DNA of 64,000 nucleotides, from positions 149,998,288 through 150,062,287 of the forward strand of contig NC_089219.1 in assembly GCF_963924675.1 (NCBI RefSeq), read 5' to 3'. The position numbers and the translations under genes were made by a program. This document shows, piece by piece, positions 26,601 through 38,600 of this stretch. How positions within the stretch are numbered: the stretch's first letter is position 1; each line of letters begins with the position of its first letter. A model generated the notes under the pieces. That model worked only from the letters and a program-made list of their open reading frames with translations, was not told the DNA's origin and did no database searches. This DNA comes from Phocoena phocoena (taxonomy: Eukaryota > Chordata > Mammalia > Artiodactyla > Phocoenidae).

Positions 26601-29600
26601 CTCTAGATTGACTTCAGGATCTACTCATGGGTTTTGCAGAATTTGGAAAAAACAAAAGAAAACAAAATACGCTGGGCTGGGCAGTGAGTTCAAGAGAACA
26701 TCTTATGAGATTAAATCTGAGCAATAATTGAGGGCCAGGTAATATATAGCTTTTTAAACCAGAAGGAGGGTTTCTCTTTTCCTGTGGATCTGAATTTCCA
26801 TCAGATATCATTTTTGTTCAGTCAGGAGAACTTATCAATTCTTGTAGTTCACGTTGGCTAATGACAAATTCTCTTAGCTTTTGTTTATCTGAAACTGTTT
26901 TTGTTTACTTGACCTTCAGTTTTGAAAGATTTCTCCTTGACAGGGAATTCTAGGATAAGTGCTTTATTTTTCTTCCAGCACATTAGCAGAAATTATTGTC
27001 TTCTCATCTCCACAATTCCTTAAGAGAAGTCAGCTGTCATTCTTCCTTTGGGGTGAGGAAGAAAGAATGCAATATGTTCTTTTCCCCTCTCACTGGCTGC
27101 TTTTTCTTTTGTTTTTAGTTTAGTGGGGGTTTCATGGTAAATTTTCAAATTTATTTATCCTGCTAGGGTCACTGAATTTCCTGGACCTCTGGGGTTGCTG
27201 TTTTAGATCAAATTCAAATGATTGTCCAGATGAACTTATTTGCAAAGCAGAAATAGAGTCACAGATGTAGAGAACAAACTTGTGGTTACCAAGGGGGGAA
27301 GCAGTGGGTGGGATGAATTAGGAGACTGGAACTGACATATATGCACTACTATGTATAAAATAGGTCACCTGCTGTATAGCACACGGAACTCTACTCAGTG
27401 ATCTGTGGAGACCTAAATGTGATGGAAATCTAAAAAAGAGTGGATATATGTATAACTGATTCACTTTGCTGTACAGCAGAAACTATCACAACATGGAAAA
27501 GCAAAAATACTCAACAACAACAAAAAAACCCCAAATAATTGTCTATACTGTTCTTTCTTTCTGAAACTCCAATTACATGTATGTTTACTGGTTGCTATTC
27601 TTCCACAGGTGTATAAGTTTCTCTCCTCTCTCTCATTTAATATTTCTTTTAAAATCATGTTGGGTTTGTATTGTCTTGACTTCAGGTTCACTGTTATTTT
27701 CTCTGTTGTGCTAAACTGCTGATAATTGCACTAATGACTTTCTTTAATTTAGGTTTGCTTGATAATATTTACATATAGTTAAACACTTTTAAGTGTACAG
27801 GTGTATGATGTTTAACACATACAAATAATTTTTGTATCACAATAAAAACATAGAATGTTTCCATAACCTCCCCAAATTTCCTCATGCTACTTTGCAATCA
27901 ACCCTCCCCATACCTCTGTCTTCCTCACCCAGCCTACCACTGATCAATTTTCTATCCGTACAGTGTTGCTTTTCCAGAATGTCATACTGAGATCACTTCC
28001 TCTGAGTATGGCTTATTTCACTGAGTACAATGCATTCATTCCTGAGATTCATTTCTGTTTTTGCATGGATTAGAAGCATACTCCCTTTTTTTGTAGAGTA
28101 TTATTATATTGTATGGACGTACCAAGGTTGTTCCTCCATTCACCAGTTCAAGGACATATGGGTTGCTTCCAGTATGGGATGATTACAACTAAGCATGCTA
28201 TGAATATTCTCATGCAGGTTTCTATGTGTACATGTTTCCATTTTACTTGGATTGCAGAGTTGTACATTAAGTCTATGCTTAACTGTATAAGAAATTGCCA
28301 AATTGTGTTCCAAAATGGTCATACCACTTTGCATTCTTATCAGCAGTGTATCAGAGTTCCAAATACTTCATATCTGCCTCAAAACATGGTATTGCTCATT
28401 TTTCTTTTTAATTTCAGTCATTCTAATAGTTGTTTAGTGATATCGTATTGTGTTGTTAAATTACATTTCTGTTATTACTAATGATATTGATCAACATTTC
28501 ATGTGCTTTTTGGCATCCACATATCTTCTTTGGTGAAACAAGTCTATTCAAATATGTTGCCCCCTTTTTTGTAAATTGGGTTGTTTTCTTCTTATTGTGT
28601 TTTGAGAGTTCTTTATATATCATAGGTAGAAATCCATTCAGAATGTCCTTGGCAAATATTTTCTCCCAGTCTATGGCTCTTTCTTCTTTCTTAAAACAGT
28701 GTGTTTGTGAGCAGAAGTTCTTAGTTTTTAAGAAGTCTAGTTAATTTTTTTTTCTTTAAAGCATAATGCTTTTAAGGTTTTTGAAGAAATCTTTGCTAAG
28801 TCACAGATATTTTCTATGTCTTCTATTAAGTCTTATAGTTTAGGTTTTACATTTAAAGCTATGATCAAGCATCTTTTCCAATCACAATGGTATGAAACTA
28901 CAAATCAGCTACGAGAAGAAAACTGGAAAAAAACCAACACATGAAGACTAAACAGCATGCTACTAAACAATCATTGGGTCAATGAAAAAACAAAAGGAAA
29001 TAAAAAATATCTTAATACTAATGAAAATGGAAACAGTGCATTCCAAATCTATGCAATGCAGGAAAAAACATTCTAAGAGATAAGTTTATAGCAATACAGG
29101 CCTACCACAAGAACAAGAAAAATCTCAAGTAAACAACTAAATCTACACCTATAGAAAAAAAAAAGGGAACAAAAAACTCCCCAAAAGTTTGTAGAAGGAA
29201 GAAAATAATAAAGAACAAAGTTAAAATAAATGAAATTGAGACTAAAAACAATAGAAAAGAACAATGAAACTAAGAGTTGATTCTTTGAAAAGATTAAAAA
29301 AAGATTGACAAACCTATAGCCACACTCATCAGGAAAGAAAAGAAAGTATCAAAATAAATAAAATTGGAAATAATAGAGAAGTTACAACCAATATCACAGA
29401 AATACAAAGGATCATAAGAGAATACTATGAACAATTATACACCTAAAATTGGAAAACCTGGAAGAAATGGATAAATTCCTAGAAACATACAATCTCCTAA
29501 TACTGAGTCAAGAAGAAATAGAAAATCTGAATAGACAAATTACCAGTAATGAAATTGAATCAGTAATCAAATAACTCCCCAAAAACAAAATCCAGGACCA

Positions 29601-32600
29601 CACGGGTCCACAGGTGAATTTTACCAAACATTTAAACAACAGTTAACTTTTGCTTCAAAAGACACTATATAGGAATGAATAAAATGAGCCATAGACTGGG
29701 AGAAAATAGAACTACCATATGACCTAGAAATTTTACCTCTGGGTATTGAATTAAAGAAAACAAAACACTAATTCAAAAAGATTTATGCAGCCCTTTTTTC
29801 ATTACAGCATTTTTTACAATAGTTAAGATATGGAAGCAACCTAAGTGTCTACTGATAGAATAATGGATAAAGAAGATGTGGTATATATACAATGGAATAT
29901 TACCCAGCCATAAAAAGAATGAAATTTTGCCATTTGAGACATCAATGGACCTAGAGGGTATTATGCAAAGTAAAATAAATCAGTCAGAGAAACACAAATA
30001 CCATATGACTTCACTTATATGTGGGATCTACAAAACAAAACAAATGAACTAATAAAACAAGACAGAAACAGATTCATGGATACAGAGAAGAAACTGGTGA
30101 TTGGCAGAGAAGAGGTGGCTGGGAGGATGGGCAAAATAAGTGAAGTGGATTAAAAGGCACAAACTTCTAGTTATAAAATAAATAAGTCATGAAGTTATGA
30201 TATACAGAATAGAGAATATAGTTAATAATTCTGTAATAACTTTAAATGTGACAAATGGGAACTAGACATCATGGTGATCATCTTTTTATGTATGTAAATG
30301 CTGAATCACTATGTTGTACATCTGTCTGGTTTTGGCATCAGAGCAATGCTGTCCTCATGAAATGAGTTGAGAAGTATTCCCTCCTGTTGTGTTTAATTAA
30401 GGCTTGGTATAGAGCTGCTATTATTTATTCCTTAAATATTTGGTAGAATTCCCCATTGAGGACATGGGGTCTGCAGTACTCTTTGTGAGAACGATTAATT
30501 TGTCAAATTTATAGGCATAGAGTGGCTCATTTTATTCCCTCATTATCTTTCAAATGTCCGCAGGATATTTCATGATGTCCCCTTTCTCACTCTCTGTATT
30601 GGTAATTTGTATCTTCTTTTTTCCTGTCAGACTGTCTATAGGTTTATTTATTTTATCAATTTTCTCAAGAACCACGTGCTGATTTCTTTTATTATCTCTG
30701 TTTATTTTCTCTTTTCAGTTTCATGGATTGCTAAGTTTATTATTTCCTTGTGTTTTCTTGTTTTGGGTTTAATTTGCTCTTCTTTTTTAGTTTCTTATGG
30801 TAGAAACTTAGATGATTGAGTTGAGACTTTTCTGTTTTTCTAACATAAGTATCTCATACTATAAATATCCTTCTGAACAATACTTTTTCAGTATCCCACA
30901 ACTTTTGATATATTGATATGCTGTTTTTTCATTTTTATTCAGTTCAAAACACTTTCTAATTTCCCTTGTGACTGCTTCTTTGACTCATGGGTTACTTAGA
31001 AGTGTCTTTCATAGTTTTCAAATATTTGGGGATTTTACATATACCTTGTTTTGATTTCTATGAATACATTCATTCCATTGTGATCAGGTAATATACTGGT
31101 AATAGTTTCAGTTTTTTGGAAATGTGTTAAAAATTATTGCCTAAAATATGATATTAGAGAATGTCCCATGTACACTTGAAAAGAAGAAATATTTTGCTAT
31201 TATTCAGTGGATCCTTCTTGAAGAGTCACATCCCCTCCAGTGTCTCCCTGCTTCTGTAGTCATTAAACATTGTTAGTTAAATAAGTTTTGGCCATAGTTT
31301 AACAATCTTATTGGTAAGAGGGTTAGTCTTTTACCATTTCCTGCAGCCAGAACTCTCAGATGTCATATAATACAAGTAAAACTTTCTTATTTTTTAAGCC
31401 AGTGTGTGTTGAGTTTTCTGATGCTTACAAACAAGCAAACAAATAAACAGTCCTAACTCATGTATATACACAGTAGTTCATGATGTATAAATTGGAATGC
31501 CAAGGACATGTGGACTGACGTATGGGGAACTGTACAACTAGAACTATCTTTTAATTTGGTTTGACCAATATTAAACTAATTAGAAGTCAGTTTAGTAGGA
31601 GGAGCAAGTACATATGGCTGTTTTGTTTACTTGTAGGCAAAAGTATTCATGAAGTGTTTCCACAGTATTTACAAATGCAGGAGGAAGTAAATGGAAATAT
31701 TACCTTTACACTGAGGAGAGTCACTACTCCATCTGTCACTATCAACACAAACAAGCACACTCTCTCCAACAAGTGAATATTCATCTGGTCCATCTGAAGG
31801 ATTACAACTATAAGTTACTATTTCATTATATTCATATTCGTCCTTGTAATTGGTGATTCTTCCATTTGTTATGTTTCTAGGTGTTGCACACAAAATCCCT
31901 TAAAAAGGGGGAAAAAAGGACATGAAGTAAAGGTAAAAGATTAGGACAGCATTAGCAAAGTCCTATGAACTGCCTTCAAAGAATTCATTAACATATGATT
32001 AATATAAGATAGTTGTGAATCCAATACCCATTTAGAAGAAAGTCTCTATGTGAAAATGTATTTTCCCAAATTCAAACCATTAATGTAGAAATTAACTTTT
32101 AGAATAAAACTTGTTTTCTGAAATATCTATATAAGATATGAAATACATATTATTTATCTGCTAAGTTTTGTTCTCATCGTCATGAAAGAGGCTGACAATT
32201 TAATGCTAAAATATACTTGTGATTAAAAATATAACTCAGTGCTAGTTGAGAAATGCTTTATGATTTATAAATATCTCCATTCACAAACTGGTTGTTCACA
32301 TTAATACTGAGTATTACTGTCAGTTTTCACTTTCATCCTTATGAGTTTACAGTGAAATTTTCCAGAGGCTTCAAATGGTGTGATTTTGCAACTGACTGAA
32401 TCCAGATCTCTTCCTTTAAGTCAGATATTAAAGTAATTTTCAAAAGTGTAAAACAATGCCACTATTCTCACTATGTTTTGGAAACTTGATTTTTCATAAA
32501 AATATGTTGCATATATTAACATGCATTGAGGTTACGCTTCTTAAAAATGAATTACTAATTACTTTTAAAACGTTTCTGTTTTAATTCCAATATAATAAAT

Positions 32601-35600
32601 ATTAAGACATAACCCATATAAAGAGAAGCTCTTCAGTGTCTGTGTTAATTTAAAAGCATAAAGGGGTCCCCAGGCCAAAAAGTTTGAGAACTGCTGCTCT
32701 ATGTTCTAAAGAGAGAATATACTTACTTTCACATAATGGGGGATTATCATCCCATATCACATTATTTCCAGAAATTTCACAATATAGAATTCTTGATCCA
32801 ATCATGTAAAAACTAAATGAGAAAAGAAAAGTTATTATGTTCTTTAGCAATTACAAGATGTGCATAATAATGGAAAAAAATTATATGGCTGTTTTTCTGT
32901 ACTATAGTAATTTGAGAGAGAAGTTTCTTAAAATATAATGGATGTGCTAAATCTGCAACACAATCAAATAAAGAGTTTCTGCATGTGGACATACATTGAC
33001 ATTGGCCTACAGCAAAATGTCTAAATTACTATCATGCCTGTCAGTGTAACCCCTTTGCTATCTCTGGCAAATGTATCACACATTCACTTCTACACTTTTG
33101 CTCACACCATTCTCCTCAGTAAGGACTGAGAAGAGAGATCAGGCCCTAGAGCTTGTGACTGCTTTTTTGACTCATGGGTTACTTAGAAGTGTCTTTCATA
33201 GTTTTCAAATATTTGGGGATTTTACATATACCTTGTTTTGATTTCTATGAATACATTCATTCCATTGTGATCAGGTAATATACTGGTAATAGTTTCAGTT
33301 TTTTGGAAATGTGTTAAAAATTATTGCCTAAAATATGATATTAGAGAATGTCCCATGTACACTTGAAAAGAAGAAATATTTTGCTATTATTCAGTGGATC
33401 CTTCTTAAAGAGTCACATCTCCTACAGTGTCTCCCTGCTTTTGCCTGGCTTCAAGTTCCAGCTCTAAGACTGACTTCTTATTTGAGCTTGGGCAATCCCC
33501 TTAAGCAAGTTTCTCTTGCTCAGTTTCCTCATCTATGAAAAGGGGGATAATAGGGGATAATCCCTCATGGGATTGTTTTGAGGACTGGATGAGCTAGCAT
33601 CTGGCACAAGGTACTAGGTAAGTTGTAACTCTTATTAGTATTCTAGGTACTACGTAAGTCGTAACTCTTATTAATATTCTTCAGATCAAAATACAGGCAT
33701 ATCTCAGCTTATTGCTTTTCACTTTACTGAGTTTTTAACAAATTGAAGGTGTATGACAACCTTGAATCGAGCAAGTCTATTTGTGTCATTTTTCCAACAG
33801 TGTTTGTTCACTTTGTATCTCTTGTCACATCTCGGTAAATATCACATATTTCAACTTTATTACTATTATTATATTTGTTACAGTCATCTGTGATCAATGA
33901 TTTTTAATGTTACTACTATGACTCGCTGAAGGTTCAGATTATGGTTAACATTTTTTGGCAATATGGTATTTTAAAATTAACGTATGTACATTTTTTAGAC
34001 ATAATTCTATTGCACACTTAGTAGACTATGGTATAGTGTAAACATATTTTAAAAATTCATTTGACTTGCTTTATTGCAGTGGTCTGGAACTGAACCTGCA
34101 GTATGTCCAAGGTATGCCTATACCTTCCTAGGAGTAGCTCAGGAATACTCCTACTTGATGAAATTTTCTCTGATGATTTAAATTCACAATACACTCTCCT
34201 CCTTCTGAACTCTCATTGTAATGATTGTGAGTGACTCTAACTATTTGATACTTCTTCTCATTTACTATTTTGCTTTGATGCCTCTCTTGTATTTCTCAAG
34301 AAGGATACAACTTCTTTAAGAAGAGTCTGTGTCTTGAACTTTTGGTATCTCTCAAAGTACCTAGCAGGCTCTCTCTATATAAATATTCACTGAATGTTCC
34401 ATTATTTTTAATTGATCAAGTTAAAAAATACTGTACCTGCTTCCAGCTGACTTTTCCCCCAAGGCTCACTCATTGATTCTAGATTATAATGTGTGTTTCT
34501 GGGATGATGGCAAGTTAAGAGGCACAGGAATCTGTCTCCCCACCTTGACAACAATTGCACTGGTACAGTCTGCCTGATGTTACTATTTTGGAATTCTGCA
34601 TTCTGTTGATGATTTGCAATTTCCAGGTGAAGACTTGAACAGGTTAAATTGACTTATTATGGTCAACTTCTGTTCTTAGCACAGTGGCAACTACTCACCC
34701 CCATTCACAGCAATATGGCAAGGATCTCTGCATGTGTTCCCAGAGCAGCCTACAAGTAGCCTGTGGGAGCCTGGGTGGTCAAAAAGGAACCTGTCCTCCA
34801 AATATGAAGATCTATGTTCTTATCACTGATTGCTGCTTCTGATCACAGAATCAGTCAAAGAGGTGGCAAGCCATTGTTGTCACACCTACCCTCACTCTTG
34901 CAAGCCCCTTCCACCCTGGCTGAAGTAACTTTCAGGGGACTTAAATAACCAGTGTGCTTTGTTCCCCAATTCATTTTTGGCTTTTTCCCCTTTCAGAAGC
35001 TAGACATTAAACACTAGAACATTCAAAAGCAACCGCAAATTTAGGAGAAATCAGAAAGTGGTTGTGCATGCCCAGGGAAAGGCTCAGGAAAGACCTGAGA
35101 TAATCTTCAGTTTATACATCAGGCTGATCTTCAACACAGAGACGCCATACAACAATAAAAAATAACGTAAAAGAGCAAGCTCTAGGGAAGCGGGAAATCT
35201 AATTTCCAGGGTTACCAAATTATTAGATTCAAATGTTCAGTTCAGTAAAAAAAAAAAAAAAGTCACAAGGCATACAAAGAAACAGGAGAGTATGGGCCAT
35301 TCAAAGGAAGAAATAAATCAACAGAAATTGTCCTTGAAAGAGAACTGATGGCAGATCTACTAGACAAAGACTTTAAAATAACTGTCTCGTGAAGGTACTC
35401 TTAGTGGTAAATTGATGAATGCCCGTTCTGCTGCCTGATCTTTTTTCAGTGAGGGGGCTGAGGGAAAGGCATAGAGATGAAGATCTTTATGAAGACCCTG
35501 CAAGCAAGAACATCACTCTCAAGGTCAGGCCCAGTGTCATCACTGAAAACATCAAAGCTAAAATCCAAGACAAGGAGGACATCTTGCTTCCCCAACATCA

Positions 35601-38600
35601 TTGAATTTTTGCAGGCAAATAGCTGGGGGATGACCATACTCTCTCAGACTACAATATCCAGAAAGAATCCACCTTGCACTTGGTACTTTGACTGTGGGGT
35701 GGCATCATTGAGCCTTCCCTCCACAAGCTTGCCCCAAAATACATTGCTACAAAATGATCTGCCACAAGAGTTATGCTCACCTGCATCTCCATGCTGCCAA
35801 CTGCCACAAGAAGAAATGTGGCTACACCAACAACCTGTGCCTCCAGAAAATGTCAAATAATGCCTCTCCACTGGCTTCTCCTTTGCCTGCAGGGAGGCTT
35901 CCTGCCTAAGCCCCATAGGCCTTGGGCCTCAATAAAATTTGAAAGAAAAAATGACTGCCTTAAAGATGTTTAAAGAACTAAAGGAAGAAATCTAGAAAGT
36001 CAAGAAAATATGTGTAAAACATGTAAATCTCAATTAGGAGAAAGAAAACCTAGAAAAAACCCTAAAGGAAATTCTGGAGTTGAAAAGTACAATAATGGAA
36101 ATTAAAAATTCCCTGGAGGAAATAAAGGCACATTTGAGCAGAAAGAAGAAAGAATCAGAGAACTTGAATACAGGACAATGGAAATTATTGACTCTGAGGA
36201 ACAAAAAGAAAAAAGAAGAAAAATGAACAGAGCCTATGGGATCTGTGGGACACCAACAGGCATACCAACATATACACTGTGGGACTCTTGGAAGGAGAAG
36301 ATATAGAGAAATGAGCAGAGAGAATATTTGAAAAAATAATGGCTGAAAACTACCAAATTTCATGAACTATGTGAAATAAATAAGCCAAAAGCTCAATGAA
36401 CTCTAAGATGAACTCAAAGAGACCCACACTAAGACACATAATAATCAAACTTTCAAAAGACAAAGAGAGAATACTGAAAGCCACGAGAGAGAGAGAGAAA
36501 ATCATCACATACAGGGGATCCTAAATAAGATTATGAGATTTATCATTAGGAACTCAGAGTCCCCAAGACAGTGGGCAGATATACTCAAAGTGCTAAAATA
36601 AAAAAACACCCTATCAAACAAAATCCTCTATCCAGCAAAACTGTGCTTCAAAAGTGAGGGGAAATTAGGACCTTTTCAGAAATAAAAGCCAAGAGAGTTT
36701 GGGACCACTAGACCTCAACTGCAAGAAATACTCAAAGGAGTCCTGCAAGGTGAAATAAAAGGACACTAGACAGTAACTCAACTCTGTGTGGAAAAATAAA
36801 GATCTCACTAAAAGTAAATGTGTGGACAATTATGAAAGCTAGCATCACTGTAAAGGTGGTTTGCAGCTACAGTTTTTGTAGTTAATTTGGTATAAGTTCA
36901 AATTGGAGTTTTATAACTATAGAATGTTAAATGTAATCCCCATGGTAACCACAAACAAAATAGCTACAGAATGTAATGATACAAAAGGAAATGATACAGG
37001 AATTTATACATATCACTATAAAAATCAACTAAACACAAAAGAAAACAGTAATACAGGAAATGAGGGGGAAAAAAGCTCTAAGGCATAGAGAAAACAAATG
37101 GCACAATGACAGAAATAAGTACCTCCTGTCAGTAGTTATATTAATTGTAAATGGATTAAATTCTTAATCAAAAGACAGAAATTGACATAATGCATAAAAA
37201 CACATGATCCCACTATATGCTGTTTACAAGAGACTGACATGACATCCACAGACACAAGTGGGTTGAAAGTGAAAGGGTGGAAAAAGATACTCCATGCTAA
37301 TAGTAACCAAAAGAGAGCAGGAATGACTATACTAATTCAGACAAAATAGACTTTAAACCAAAAGTGTACAAGAGACAAAGAAGGACATTATACATTAAAA
37401 AGGGTTAAGTACTGGAAAAAGATATAACAATTATAAACATTTATGCATCTAATGAGAGGCCACCTGAATATATGAAGAAAAAATGACAGAATTGAAGAGA
37501 AAAGCACACATTTCTACATAATAGGCATTTATACAATAATAGTTGGAGATTTCAATACCCCACTCATCATAATGGGTTGAACAACTAGATAGAAGATAAG
37601 TAAGGAAGTAGAGGATTTCAACAATACAATACCAACTAGATCTCACAGATATATACAGAGCATTCTACCTAACAACAGAATACAGTCTTCTCAAGTGCAC
37701 ATGGGACATTTTCCAGGTGAGACCATATGTTAGTCACAGATGAAAAACACAAATTAATATTCTTCATAACATAATGACATAATAAATAATACATAATTAT
37801 TATGTATTAATATGCTAGATTAATTAATTTGGTCAGTCTAAAAATTAAGTATTAATTAATCAATAGATTTAAAAAGAGAGATATACAAAATATATTCTTT
37901 GACCACAACAGGACAAACTTAAAAATCAAAATCAAAAGGGAAATTGGAAAATTCTCAAAATAGTGAAAATTAAAATTGAAAATTAAATTGCTTTTAAGCA
38001 ACCAATGAGTCAAAGAAGAAATCAAAACGGCACTTAGAAAACATTTTGACATGAATGGAAATGAAAATTTAACATACCAAAACTTATGGAATTCAGCAAA
38101 AGCAGTGCTGAGGGGGAACTTTAAAGCCATAGATGCTTACAATAAAAAATGCAAAACATTACACACTCTGAAACCCAAGCCAGAGGCAGTAATTTGAAAG
38201 GAGCCTGGGTCAGACCCACTCGTTGATCTTGGAGAGCCTCCCAAAGAGGAAGGAGGCAACTGGTCTCCTCCTGGGAACACAGAGACTAGTGACAGTCATT
38301 TGGGAGGGCATTCTACCATGAGGACAGTGGTGCTTGCAAAACTGCCATTTTGGGAATGTCTCCCTAGCTTATTAGGGTTGGGGGCTTATCCACTCACCAG
38401 TTAGCTGGCATCAGCCCTAGGATGCACTGGGCTGAGGAGCCAGACACCCTGGGACCTAGTCTTGCCCACTAGCAGGTCGATACCAGCCCTAGGACACCCT
38501 TAGTCATGCAGATAGCTGCACCAAGATGCAGCCCCACCCATTAGTGGTCCATCAGTTTCTGCATGAGGCATGGCCTGGCAGCCAACCAGCCTTGGAGCCA

